From CAVXYG01 sp963706835 (lineage in GTDB: Bacteria; Actinomycetota; Actinomycetes; S36-B12; GCA-2699445): a stretch of 64,000 bases of DNA. The stretch is from contig CAVPOB010000016.1 in NCBI GenBank assembly GCA_963706835.1, forward strand, positions 310,001 to 374,000, in the 5' to 3' direction. The translations under genes and the position numbers were made by a program. The notes under the pieces are model-generated. The model searched no databases. It was not told the origin of the DNA and saw only the letters and a program-made list of their open reading frames with translations. Shown in pieces: positions 1 to 13,769 of the stretch (position 1 is its first letter; every line of letters begins with the position of its first letter).

Positions 1-2
1 TC

Positions 3-449
3 ACCGCTGCCGTGGCGCCCGTCGCCGCGGCCGCCGGTGTGGATCTGGAGGACGTCCAGGTTCGGCAAACCGGCCAGCGACTGCTCGTGCGGATTCTCAT
101 CGACGCCGACTCGGGCGTGTCGCTGGACACGGTGACCGATGTGTCCCGGGCCATGTCCGCAGCGCTCGACGACAGCGGGGCGCTCGGCGAGCGCCCCTAC
201 CTGCTGGACGTGGGCAGCCCGGGCGTGGATCGCCCCCTGACCCTGCTGCGCCACTGGCGGCGCAATGCCGGCCGGCTGGTGCGCATTACCGGGACCGACG
301 GCGCGACGCTGACCGGCCGCATCATCGCCGCAACCGGCGCGGCCGACGACCTCGCGCCGGAGCGCGTCGAGATCGACGTGGACGGCACGGTGACCGCACT
401 GGCCGGTGACCAGGTGCGCCGCGCCGTGGTCCAGGTCGAGTTCAACTGA
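3..449 (+). CDS. rimP: Ribosome maturation factor RimP (5' end missing)
   Basis: RimP binds the 30S subunit and helps its late assembly in the cytoplasm. The visible 149 codons contain the family's hallmarks: DLEDVQV near the N-terminus, the LDVGSPGVDRPL loop, and a C-terminal Sm-like half ending VVQVEFN. The reading frame is open from base 3, upstream of the GTG at 12, and RimP normally has about 20 further N-terminal residues, so the true start lies before the window. It is the first gene of the nusA-infB operon; nusA starts 18 bases after its stop, a placement found in most bacteria. Confidence 0.87.
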   Translation, partial: TAAVAPVAAAAGVDLEDVQVRQTGQRLLVRILIDADSGVSLDTVTDVSRAMSAALDDSGALGERPYLLDVGSPGVDRPLTLLRHWRRNAGRLVRITGTDGATLTGRIIAATGAADDLAPERVEIDVDGTVTALAGDQVRRAVVQVEFN

Positions 450-467
450 GGACGGGCAGGAGAGGCG

Positions 468-1467
468 ATGGATATCGATATCACCGCGCTGAAGTCACTG
501 GTGCGGGAGCGCAGCCTCTCGCTGGACGTTGTCGTGAGCGCGATCGAGGACGCACTGACCCTGGCCTACCAGCGGGTCCCCGGCCATGCCGCAGCAGGCG
601 CGCGTGGAGCTGGACCGATCCACCGGCCACGTCACGGTGTGGGCCGCCGAGCTGGACGAGGAGGGCAACCAGGTCGGCGAGTACGACGACACCCCCGACG
701 GTTTCGGCCGGGTCGCGGCCGCGACCGCCCGCCAGGTACTGCTGCACCGGCTGCAGGAAGCGACCTCCGACGTGTCGTTCCGCCAGTTCGCCGCCAAGGA
801 GGGCGATCTGGTGTCGGGCGTGGTCCAGCAGGGCAACGATCCGCGCGTGATCAAGGTCGATCTCGGCGAGTTGGAGGCGTCGCTGCCGCCGGCCGAGCAG
901 ACGCCGGGGGAGCGATACCCGCACGGGACGCGGCTGCGGTGCCTGGTCACCAGCGTGCGCCGCGGTCAGCGGGCCCCGATGGTCACGGTCTCGCGCACGC
1001 ACCCGAACCTCGTCCAGCAGTTGTTCGCGCTGGAGGTCCCGGAGGTGGCCGACGGCTCGGTGCGGATCGAGGCGATCGCCCGGGAAGCCGGCCATCGCAC
1101 CAAGATCGCGGTCTGGGCGACCAGGCCCGGCGTCAACGCCAAGGGGGCGTGCATCGGTCCGATGGGGCAACGGGTGCGAGCGGTCATGGCTGAGCTGAAC
1201 GGCGAGAAGATCGACATCGTCGACTACGACGAGGATCCGGCGCGATTCGTGGCCAATGCCCTGTCGCCGGCGCGTGTGCGGTCGGTGACCATCGTCGACC
1301 CGACCGCACGAGCGGCTCGCGTCGTGGTGCCCGACTATCAGTTGTCGCTGGCCATCGGCAGGGAGGGGCAGAACGCCCGATTGGCGAACCGGCTCACCGG
1401 CTGGCGCATCGACATCCGTTCCGATACCGAGCCGGGGACGTCCCCAGGCCCGGCGTTGTCGGGGTAG
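468..1467 (+). CDS. nusA: Transcription termination/antitermination factor NusA (one apparent frameshift)
   Basis: NusA binds RNA polymerase and nascent RNA to control pausing, termination and antitermination. ATG 468 follows an AGGAGAGG ribosome site. The N-terminal domain (MDIDITALKSLVRERSL...) is followed by an S1 domain near residues 130-200 and two KH domains with the signatures GACIGPMGQRV and AIGREGQNARLA. Total length is about 333 residues, normal for actinobacteria. The frame changes by +1 near 577-585, inside a C/G run, between ALTLAYQRVPG and PQQARVEL, which are contiguous in the family. I read this as a one-base insertion in the sequence and not as a real disruption, since nusA is essential. 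Confidence 0.9.
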
Positions 1468-1474
1468 ACTGAGC

Positions 1475-1828
1475 ATGGCCAGTCCCCGCGCGGGCACTGC
1501 GTCCAAGCCATCGGGTCCCCAGCGAACCTGCGCCGGGTGCCGGGCCGTGGCTCCTCGGGCCTCGCTCTTGCGAGTCGTCGCCGTAGAGGGGATCGCCACC
1601 CCCGATCCCCGACGACGGTTGGCTGGGCGAGGAGCCAACGTGCATCCCACTGGGGAGTGCGTGGCACTGGCGATCCGGCGGAAGTCCCTGGTCCGGGCGC
1701 TGCGCGTGACCGACCTGGACACCCGCGATCTGACGGCGTGGATCGGTGTCCACGGTGCTGACCGCCGGCAACCGCCGGAGTCCCTGTACGACGAGAGCTC
1801 GGGAGCAGATGGAATGAGCGCCCGATGA
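1475..1828 (+). CDS. rnpM: YlxR/RnpM family RNA-binding protein (DUF448)
   Basis: A small protein (117 aa) of the YlxR family. Family members bind RNA; in Bacillus the protein modulates RNase P, hence the name RnpM. The diagnostic N-terminal RTCAGCR and the following GRGANVHP motif are present (residues about 17-57), and the basic RRKSL stretch fits RNA binding. It sits 7 bases after nusA and before infB, its conserved position. The C-terminal 30 residues are low in conservation and the last codons may be noise; the ATG at 1475 is the only sensible start. Confidence 0.88.
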   Translation: MASPRAGTASKPSGPQRTCAGCRAVAPRASLLRVVAVEGIATPDPRRRLAGRGANVHPTGECVALAIRRKSLVRALRVTDLDTRDLTAWIGVHGADRRQPPESLYDESSGADGMSAR

Positions 1829-1915
1829 ACGCCCAGCCATGAGCGTCCACCGATGAACGTGTCCCCCACCAACTGACGGTCCGCGGCAACGTGCCCGGGC
1901 CCAGACAGGAGAGTC

Positions 1916-4897
<2,982 letters not shown>

Positions 4898-4917
4898 GCG
4901 CGGGGCGAGGAGTCACC

Positions 4918-5367
4918 ATGCCGGATCATGCAGCGCGGGTGCGCCGTCTGGCCGACCGGATCAAGGTGATCGTGGCGCAGACCCTGGAGACGCGGATCAA
5001 GGATCCGCGCCTGGGGTTCGTCACGATCACCGACGTCCGGGTCACCAACGACCTGCGGGAGGCCACGGTCTTCTACACGGTCCTCGGCGACGAGGCCGAG
5101 CGGGCCAGCACAGCGGCGGCGCTGGAGTCGGCCAAGGGCATCCTCCGCTCGGAGGTGGGCGCGCAGACCGGGGTGCGGTTCACGCCGAGCCTGGCCTTCG
5201 TCGTGGACGCGGTGCCGGAGACTGCCCGCCACATCGAGGACCTGCTGGCCAGCGCGGCCGCTGCGGATGCGGAGGTGCACGCTCAGGCCGTGGGCGCGAC
5301 GTACGCGGGGGATCCCGATCCGTACCGCAGCGACGATGCCGACGAGGATGACGACGCCACCGGGTGA
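4918..5367 (+). CDS. rbfA: Ribosome-binding factor A
   Basis: RbfA is a KH-type protein that docks on the 30S neck and assists 16S rRNA 5'-end maturation. The ATG at 4918 follows GAGGAG. The 149-residue product contains the family core IKDPRLGFVTITDVRVTNDLREATVFYTV and FTPSLAFVVD. The C-terminal 25 residues are acidic, as usual in actinobacteria. It overlaps truB by about 20 bases. Many actinobacteria keep a DHH-family phosphoesterase gene between rbfA and truB; here there is none. Confidence 0.92.
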   Translation: MPDHAARVRRLADRIKVIVAQTLETRIKDPRLGFVTITDVRVTNDLREATVFYTVLGDEAERASTAAALESAKGILRSEVGAQTGVRFTPSLAFVVDAVPETARHIEDLLASAAAADAEVHAQAVGATYAGDPDPYRSDDADEDDDATG

Positions 5368-6242
5368 CAGCGGCGTCGTCGTCCTCGACAAGCCGGAGGG
5401 CCTGACCAGCCACGACGTGGTCGGTCGGCTGCGGCGGGTGCTGGGTATGCGGCGCGTGGGCCACGCCGGAACCCTGGACCCCATGGCCACCGGCGTGCTG
5501 GTCGTCGGCTACGACCGGGGCACCAGGCTGCTGCCCTACCTGCAGGGCACCCGCAAGGCCTACGAGGCCACCATCCGGCTGGGCTGGTCGACGACCACGG
5601 ACGACCGGATGGGCGATCCGCTCGGCCCACCCGTCCCGGTGGCGGCGACGGCGCAGCAGATCGATGATCTGCTGCAGCGCTTCGTAGGCCGTATCGAACA
5701 GCGACCCAGCGCGGTTTCGGCGATCAAGGTTGATGGTCGACGGGCGTATCAGCGCGTCCGAGCCGGCGAGGAGGTCGACTTGGCCCCTCGGCCGGTCGAG
5801 ATCACCGAGTTCCTGCGGACGGCTGAGCCGGTAGCGGGTCCGGACGGCCGACTCGACGTTGCCGTCCGCGTCGTGTGCTCCACCGGGACCTACGTTCGGG
5901 CGCTGGCCCGCGACCTGGGGGCGGCGGCGGGCTGCGGCGGCCATCTCATCGCCCTGCGCCGTACTGCCGTCGGTCCCTTCTCGCTCGCAGGCGCGCACCC
6001 GGTACCGGACCCCGATGGGCCCGTCCCGCCCACGTTGTCGCTGGCGGCCGCAGCGTCGGCCGTGTTGCCGAGCGTGACGATCGGCGAGGCCGAGGCGGCG
6101 GCCGTACGCGTGGGCACCCGCGTGGCGACGGGTGAGCCCGCATCGGCGGGCCCGTACGCGCTCCTCGACCGGGCAGGTCGTCCTGCTCGCGGTCGCCGCA
6201 GCCGATGAGGGGCGGTGGCGCTACCGCGCAGTCTTCGCCTGA
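5348..6242 (+). CDS. truB: tRNA pseudouridine(55) synthase TruB (apparent frameshift near the C-terminus)
   Basis: TruB makes pseudouridine 55 in the T loop of tRNAs. The product starts TTPPGDSGVVVLDKPEGLTSHDVV and carries the catalytic-aspartate motif HAGTLDPMATGVL and the KAYEATIRLG strand. ATG 5348 overlaps rbfA; an in-frame ATG at 5336 is the alternative. The open frame runs to 6208, but its last residues are unlike TruB. Moving +1 near 6165-6175 gives GQVVLLAVAAADEGRWRYR and a stop at 6240, which is a credible C-terminus. I therefore place the end at 6242 and count this as one more single-base insertion. Confidence 0.88.
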
Positions 6243-6292
6243 GTCCCATCGGGCGCCCGGCCGCGGTTTCTGGCACGCTGGACGCCGTGAAT

Positions 6293-7286
6293 ATGCAGCG
6301 CAGGCGGACCAGGGTGTGGCGGGACCCCGGCGATCGTCCGATATTCCGCGGTGGCGCGGTCGTGGCGATCGGCGTGTTCGACGGCGTCCACCGGGGGCAC
6401 CGGTCCCTGCTGGATGCCGCCCGCGCGGAAGCCGACGAGCGGTTCCTCCCACTCGCTGTCGTCACCTTCCACCCCCATCCGCTGGCAGTGGTCCGACCCG
6501 GCACCGAACCCGAGCAACTCGCAACCATTCGCCACCGGGTGGAGCTGCTCAGTGATGCGGGGGCCGACGCGGTCAACCTGCTGGCCTTCACCGGGGAGCT
6601 GAGCCGGACCGAACCGGAGGAATGGGTCGCAACAGACCCTTGTCGCCATGCCGGCTCGGGCCGTGCTGGTGGGCGAGGACTTCCGGTTCGGGCATCTTGC
6701 AGCCGGCGACACCGATCTGCTGCGCGCCCTCGGGCAGCAGCACGGCTTCGACGTCGTCACGGTCCCGCTGCTGGGCGATTCGGCCAACGGCCAGCCCTGG
6801 TCGAGCAGCCTGATCCGCCGTGCCATCAAGGTCGGGGACATGGCGACGGCTCGCATCGGTCTGGGCCGCAACCACGTCGTCGAGGGCCTGGTGGTGCACG
6901 GGGATCACCGCGGTCGCGATCTCGGCTATCCGACCGCGAACATCAACCCGCTCGCGGCGGGCTACGGCGGACCGGTGGCGCTGCCCGCCGACGGGGTGTA
7001 CGCCGGTTGGCTCGTGGTGAACCAGCACCAACCCGGAACCACGCACTTCCCGGCTGCCATCTCGGTCGGGACGAATCCCACGTTCGAGGACAACGGTGCC
7101 CGGCGCGTCGAGGCGCACGTGCTGGACCAGGAGGATCTGACGCTCTACGACCACCTCGTCGCCATCGAGTTCGCCGAATTGCTGCGCGACCAGATCACCT
7201 ACGACTCGGCCGGACCGCTGCGGGAGCAGATGGCGGTCGATGTGGAGCGCACCCGGGCCGTCGTCGCCAACGCGCCGCACAACTGA
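6293..7286 (+). CDS. ribF: Bifunctional riboflavin kinase/FMN adenylyltransferase RibF (one apparent frameshift)
   Basis: RibF phosphorylates riboflavin to FMN and adenylates FMN to FAD. The N-terminal nucleotidyltransferase half shows GVFDGVHRGH and TFHPHP; the C-terminal kinase half shows GYPTANI and GTNPTFEDN. ATG 6293 gives the usual MQR start; GTG 6287 is possible and sits 7 bases after a CACGCT hexamer. A +1 frame change is needed near 6628 (EEWV to QTLVAMPARAVLVGEDFRFG); dropping one A of a pair restores a continuous protein of about 330 residues. It ends the translation operon and faces the metalloprotease gene, ending 8 bases from that gene's stop. Confidence 0.88.
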
Positions 7287-7294
7287 GTCTGGGC

Positions 7295-8950
7295 TCAGCG
7301 TCGCCGGGTGTCGAGCACTCGGTTGGCCGGGACCGCAGCCACGTCCGGGATCGCTCCGCTGTCGTCGACGATCACATGCGTGGCCACGTTCGATGAGATG
7401 CACAGCACGCCGTCGCGGCCCGCGGCGGCGATCGCCGCGTTCGCCACGGTCTGACCGCGGGCGAAGTTGATGCTCGATGTCGCGGGCTGCGCGCCGCCGC
7501 ACGGGTAGACGCGGGCGTAACCCCCGTCGGAGGGCTGGGTCACCGTCAGGTTGAGCGCCCGCGGGCCGGTTGTCGGCAGGGCCACCTGCGCCAACCTGTT
7601 CGGTGCCCCCGCTGATCGGGTGTCGAGCAAACGCTGCGGTGCTGTGCCCCGGAAGCCCGATTCCTGGGGGAACGTCCCGACCAGATCCACCACCAGGTGG
7701 GCGGCGGTGCTGGGGCGAAGGCACACCCGCCCGTCCGGCCCTGCCGTCACCAGCGCCATGTTGGCCACCGTCTGCCCGGCGGTGAAGTTCAGGGTCGAGG
7801 CCAGTGGGCGCTCCCCGCCGCAGGGCCAGACCGTGAGGTACCCGCGGGCTACCGGCTGTGTCACCGTCGCCGTCAGAGCCGCGCCGGTCGCCCCCGGCGG
7901 CAGCGCGACCTCGAACGTGCGATGCGCCACCGACCCGTCTCGCCTGCTGTCGAGCAGTCGCTGCGGCGCTACCGGCGTGTAGCTCTTGCCCGCCGGGACA
8001 TAGCCGGCCAGGTCCACGATCAGGTGCGCGTGCGTGGACGGTCGCACGCAGATGGCGCCATCGCTTCCGGGTTGCACAAGTGTGAACGCCGCAGCGGTCT
8101 GGCCCGGTCCGGTGACGTTGAGGTTGGACGTGGGTGGCACCGGGGTGTCGCAGGGGAATGCGGTGACGTAGCCGCCCGTCGCCGGTTGGGTGACCGTGAT
8201 GTTGGCGGCGACCGCCCGGGCATCGGCGGGGATCCCGGTTCCGGCCGCACCGGCTGCGGGAACCCGGACGACCGCGCCCGGCCCGATGCGCGGCGGGGCC
8301 GGCGGCGTGGGGGGCAGGATCGGCACACCCCGCCAACGGGACAGCGTGGAGCGCTCCGACGCGGTCGGCCAGGCGTTGGGGCGGCAGCCCTGCATGCTCT
8401 TGGATTGCTGCTGCATGACGGGCGCGGGCCGCCCGCCGCCGGGGCAGTAGCTGTGGCCGAAGCCGAGCCAGTGGCCGGTCTCATGGTTGACCACCATGTG
8501 CTGGTAGTCGCGCAGGCTCGCTCCGGTGGCCCGCCACGCCGACGTTGCCTGCCGGAACGGGGCCTCGTTGATGATGACGTTGCGCCCGACGCGGCAGGAG
8601 TAGTTCACCGAGCACCCGGAGGCGAAGGTGGGCAGGTAGCGCGGGGCCGACAGCCACAGGGTGAACTGCCCGCCGCCCGCAACACGGACGAATCGGATCG
8701 AGCCGCCCAGGCCCCAGCCGCGGTGGTCGGCGTACGTCTGTGCCGCGCGGGTGGCGAAGTCCTCCAGGCTGGTGGTGTTGCCCTTGCCGCGCACCTCGTA
8801 GGTGATCGTGATGGGAGCGGCAGTTGCCTGCGGGGAGGGGACCACCAGCAGCGCGGCGACCAATGCGATGGTCAGCAGTAGCGCACCAGATGCCCGCCTG
8901 CGCAGCGTCGGCGGCTCCCCCGAGCGGGGCCGGCCAGCGGGAAGGGCCAT
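7295..8950 (-). CDS. Secreted DUF3152-type metalloprotease with three C-terminal beta repeats
   Basis: A 551-residue exported protein. A signal peptide is clear (LLLTIALVAALLVVPSPQATAA near residues 24-45). The DUF3152-like domain (about 45-230) contains HETGHWLGFGH, an exact metzincin zinc motif (HExxHxxGxxH), in a Cys-containing context, so a zinc endopeptidase role outside the cell is likely. After a proline-rich linker come three repeats of about 105 residues, each with a variant of ITVTQP..GGY..V(F/W)PC and a closing RLLD(S/T)R. These look like beta domains for wall or carbohydrate binding, but I know no assigned function. It lies on the opposite strand inside the ribF-rpsO interval and is an insertion relative to the usual gene order. 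The substrate is unknown. Confidence 0.82.
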   Translation of the reverse strand: MALPAGRPRSGEPPTLRRRASGALLLTIALVAALLVVPSPQATAAPITITYEVRGKGNTTSLEDFATRAAQTYADHRGWGLGGSIRFVRVAGGGQFTLWLSAPRYLPTFASGCSVNYSCRVGRNVIINEAPFRQATSAWRATGASLRDYQHMVVNHETGHWLGFGHSYCPGGGRPAPVMQQQSKSMQGCRPNAWPTASERSTLSRWRGVPILPPTPPAPPRIGPGAVVRVPAAGAAGTGIPADARAVAANITVTQPATGGYVTAFPCDTPVPPTSNLNVTGPGQTAAAFTLVQPGSDGAICVRPSTHAHLIVDLAGYVPAGKSYTPVAPQRLLDSRRDGSVAHRTFEVALPPGATGAALTATVTQPVARGYLTVWPCGGERPLASTLNFTAGQTVANMALVTAGPDGRVCLRPSTAAHLVVDLVGTFPQESGFRGTAPQRLLDTRSAGAPNRLAQVALPTTGPRALNLTVTQPSDGGYARVYPCGGAQPATSSINFARGQTVANAAIAAAGRDGVLCISSNVATHVIVDDSGAIPDVAAVPANRVLDTRRR

Positions 8951-8981
8951 GGCTGCAGGATACGTCGCGTGTCGTTGGCGG

Positions 8982-9011
8982 TTCGTCGGTGCCCCCGTGC
9001 GCTGGTACGCT
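8982..9011 (+). promoter_or_regulatory. Candidate promoter of rpsO
   Basis: TTCGTC at 8982-8987 and TACGCT at 9006-9011 are 18 bases apart and lie about 90 bases before the rpsO start, in the only gene-free space upstream. They resemble actinobacterial sigma-A elements. Prediction from sequence only. Confidence 0.35.
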
Positions 9012-9102
9012 GGCCTGGACGGCCTCGCAGCGGGCGCTGCGGGGTTCGCGACTGTTCACCGGACCCGCTGGGTCCCGACCGCGCCCGAAAGGAATGCACA
9101 CC

Positions 9103-9372
9103 ATGCCGCTCTCCGCTGACGTCAAGCAGCAGATCATGACCGACTACGCCACCCATGAGGGCGATACCGGCAGCCCCGAGGTGCAGGTGGCCCTGCTGAG
9201 CCGCCGGATCTCCGATCTCACCGAGCACCTCAAGCTGCACAAGCACGACCACCACAGCCGGCGCGGGCTGCTGCTCCTCGTGGGCCAGCGCCGCCGGCTC
9301 CTGCAGTATCTGCAGGACAAGGACATCGAGCGCTACCGTGCGCTGATCGAACGACTCGGCCTGCGACGCTGA
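9103..9372 (+). CDS. rpsO: 30S ribosomal protein S15
   Basis: S15 binds the central domain of 16S rRNA early in 30S assembly. The product has exactly the usual 89 residues and the family blocks THEGDTGSPEVQVALLSRRI, HKHDHHSRRGLL and GQRRRLLQYL. ATG 9103 follows AAAGGA; longer upstream frames are rejected because S15 length is nearly fixed. The gene precedes pnp, as in most bacteria, with a strong hairpin in between. Confidence 0.96.
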   Translation: MPLSADVKQQIMTDYATHEGDTGSPEVQVALLSRRISDLTEHLKLHKHDHHSRRGLLLLVGQRRRLLQYLQDKDIERYRALIERLGLRR

Positions 9373-9378
9373 GCATCC

Positions 9379-9404
9379 GGGGCGGGCTCTGATGGGCCCG
9401 CCCC
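9379..9404 (+). terminator. Hairpin after rpsO
   Basis: GGGGCGGGC and GCCCGCCCC form a perfect 9-bp GC-only stem with an 8-base loop, starting 7 bases after the rpsO stop. There is no U tract, as is common in actinobacteria. It may terminate part of the transcripts or act as the RNase-processed boundary known between rpsO and pnp in other bacteria. Confidence 0.65.
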
Positions 9405-9581
9405 AGTCATATCCACACAACTGAACATCCACTCGACCGTTCGAGCGCCCGTGCGGCTGCGCACCCTCGTCGGTCCTCGGTAGTGGTCCCCGCGGTCGGC
9501 TCGGCCCGAGGATCTCGATCGAAGACCGGCCCTCGGGGACGGCGGCTAGCGCCGGGCGCCACAACCCGAAGGAGGGCACCC

Positions 9582-11798
<2,217 letters not shown>

Positions 11799-13130
11799 AT
11801 GTCGGCATACCTGCCGGCAACGCAGCAGGAGCCGGAGTCCACGCAGGTCATCCTGCGGGAGGACTCCGGCTCCCTGGTGCTGCGGACCGTTCTGGACAAC
11901 GGCCTGCGGATCATCACCGAGTCCATGCCCGGCTCGCGATCAGTGGCCTTCGGCATCTGGGTGGGTGCCGGGTCCCGCGACGAGCGGCCCGCGCAGCACG
12001 GGGCCGCGCACTACTTGGAGCACCTGCTCTTCAAAGGGACCCCGCGCCGGTCGGCCTTCGAGGTGAACGCCGCCATCGACGCCATCGGCGGCGAGATGAA
12101 CGCCTTCACCTCGCGGGAAACCACCTGCTTCTACGCGCACGTGCTGGACGCCGACCTCCCGGTGGCCGCGGACGTGATCCTGGACGTCGTGACTGCTGCG
12201 CTGATGCGCGATGGCGACGTGGAGGCCGAGCGGCAGGTGGTGCTGGAAGAGATCGCCATGCACGAGGACGATCCCTCGGATGTGGCGATGGAGCACTGCT
12301 ACGCGCAGGTACTCAGCGACCAGGCGCTGGCGCGGCCGATCCTCGGCACCAGGGAGTCGATCGAGGCACTGCCCCCGGATGCGATCCGGCAGTTCTACCG
12401 GGAGCACTATCGGCCTGAGTCGATGGTGGTGGCCGCGGCCGGCTCGCTGGACCACGGCCTTGTCGTGGAACTGGTGCGCGAGGCGCTGAAGCCGCTGGAC
12501 CTGCCGCGCGGCGTCGCGCCGCAGCCGATCCGGAGCGCGGTGGCCAACCCGGGGGCGCCGGCGGGGGACCGCATCGTGCGGCGGCCCACCGAGCAGGCCC
12601 ACATGGTGATCGCCGGGCCGTCGCTGCCCCGCAACGATCCCGACAAGTACGCCTTGGCGGTGTGCAACGCCGTGCTCGGCGGCGGCATGTCGAGTCGGCT
12701 GTTCACCCGGGTCCGCGAGGAGCTGGGACTGGCCTACTCGGTGTACTCCTTCGCCGCTCCGTTCGCCGACACCGGCTTGTTCGGGGTGTATGCGGGCACG
12801 CGACTGCCGAAGGCCGCCGAAGCGGTCCGCGTGATCAGGGCCGAACTGGCCCGTGCCGCCGCGGATGGCTTCGGGGCGGACGAGTTGGCCCGTGGCAAGG
12901 GGGCGATCCGCGGCGGCCGCATCCTGAGCCTGGAGGACCCGTTCGCGCGCATGGGCCGGTTGGGCCAGTCGGAACTCGTGGTGGGCGAACTGCCGACGAT
13001 CGATGAGATCCAGCACCGCATCGAATCGGTCACCGCTGAGGATGTGGCGCGGGTGGCACAGCGCATCCTGCCGACTGCGACGTCGCTGACCCTGGTCGGC
13101 GCCGTGCCGCAGGACTGGTCGGCGCCCTAG
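11799..13130 (+). CDS. M16 family zinc peptidase (PepR/YmxG-like)
   Basis: A 443-residue pitrilysin-superfamily protein. The inverted zinc motif is present as HYLEH (residues 67-71), with the downstream glutamate in the EAERQVVLEEIAMHEDDP segment. The C-terminal M16 half (GGGMSSRLFTRVREELGLAYSVYS) is complete, so this is the two-domain bacterial processing-peptidase type. It starts directly at the pnp stop, the conserved actinobacterial and firmicute arrangement. The physiological substrate is not known for these proteins; cytoplasmic location is likely because there is no signal peptide. Confidence 0.9.
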   Translation: MSAYLPATQQEPESTQVILREDSGSLVLRTVLDNGLRIITESMPGSRSVAFGIWVGAGSRDERPAQHGAAHYLEHLLFKGTPRRSAFEVNAAIDAIGGEMNAFTSRETTCFYAHVLDADLPVAADVILDVVTAALMRDGDVEAERQVVLEEIAMHEDDPSDVAMEHCYAQVLSDQALARPILGTRESIEALPPDAIRQFYREHYRPESMVVAAAGSLDHGLVVELVREALKPLDLPRGVAPQPIRSAVANPGAPAGDRIVRRPTEQAHMVIAGPSLPRNDPDKYALAVCNAVLGGGMSSRLFTRVREELGLAYSVYSFAAPFADTGLFGVYAGTRLPKAAEAVRVIRAELARAAADGFGADELARGKGAIRGGRILSLEDPFARMGRLGQSELVVGELPTIDEIQHRIESVTAEDVARVAQRILPTATSLTLVGAVPQDWSAP

Positions 13131-13769
13131 CCATCCCTGCGTCCGGCTCCTGTGTGGCACGCCGTCCGCCGCGGTGGCCGACGGTTCGGCAGGGGTTGTT
13201 CGTGTGCCGTGCGTGCTGAGGAGCGGCTACAGCGCCCGCAGGTGCGCCGCGACTGAAGCGGCTCCTCGCGATCTAGGGTGCACCGCTTCGCGCGGTGCCT
13301 GGGGGGCGTTCGGCGGGGTGGCGGGGCTTCCCGGCCGCTGGGCCAGGACGCAGCCGCGCTTGCGTGCCGGTGTCGGTGCCCCGTGAGGGCCCCGTAGCGC
13401 GACGGTGCACCCGTTGCGGGGGTTTGCACCCGGGACGGGGGCTGAGAGGCGCCCCGGGGCGGCAACGGTGCACCCGGCGTGGGGGTTTGCACCCGGGACG
13501 GGGGCTGTCGGCCCAGATCCGGCCGGTTCCGCCCCCGCGGCGGGTGCAAACCCCCGAACCGGGTGCAGTCCTGCCCCGCATACCGGACACCCCGCCCCCG
13601 CGGCGGGTGCAAACCCCCGAACCGGGTGCAGACGTCCCCCGGCGCAGCGGGATGAGGCCGCTCACGTTGCTGGGTCCGCAGGACGCCGGGGAGCGACCGG
13701 GCCCCCGGCGGCGCGCTCGCTCCACCCGCACACGCCGGAGCCCACCACACTCCCAGTTGCGATGAGCGG
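13131..13769. other. Gene-free interval holding repeat locus A
   Basis: No gene is supported between the convergent M16 protease and opine dehydrogenase genes. Open frames here only read through the repeats. The interval carries four copies of the 38-bp unit (13405-13631) and is framed by a 21-base near-perfect direct repeat (13221-13241 and 13764-13784, 20 of 21 identical); the right copy covers the last codons of the dehydrogenase gene. Confidence 0.7.
13405..13631. repeat. Phased inverted repeat, locus A (2 forward + 2 reverse units)
   Basis: Units lie at 13405-13442 and 13468-13505 (forward) and 13531-13568 and 13594-13631 (reverse complement). Starts are 63, 63 and 63 bases apart. Each 38-bp unit is two 19-bp repeats of the form TGCACCC-N5-GGGGG. 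The two reverse units are identical over all 38 bases. The whole locus is a dyad that could form a long imperfect hairpin. The same family occurs at 28219-28382 and 58550-58777. Confidence 0.9.

Noticed and set aside
4898..5351. C-terminal extension of IF-2 across rbfA
   Set aside because: The extended sequence has no IF-2 homology and overlaps a complete RbfA in another frame; a lost base near 4888 restores a normal stop.
13405..13631. CRISPR array at locus A (and D)
   Set aside because: Regular pitch looks CRISPR-like, but the units reverse direction, there are only four, the 25-base spacers are conserved between loci, and no cas gene is present.
13273..13765. Protein-coding reading of repeat locus A (repeated CTRFGGLHPPRG peptides)
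   Set aside because: Periodicity comes from the 63-bp DNA repeat, which is a multiple of 3; units invert halfway, so no single frame codes for a consistent protein.
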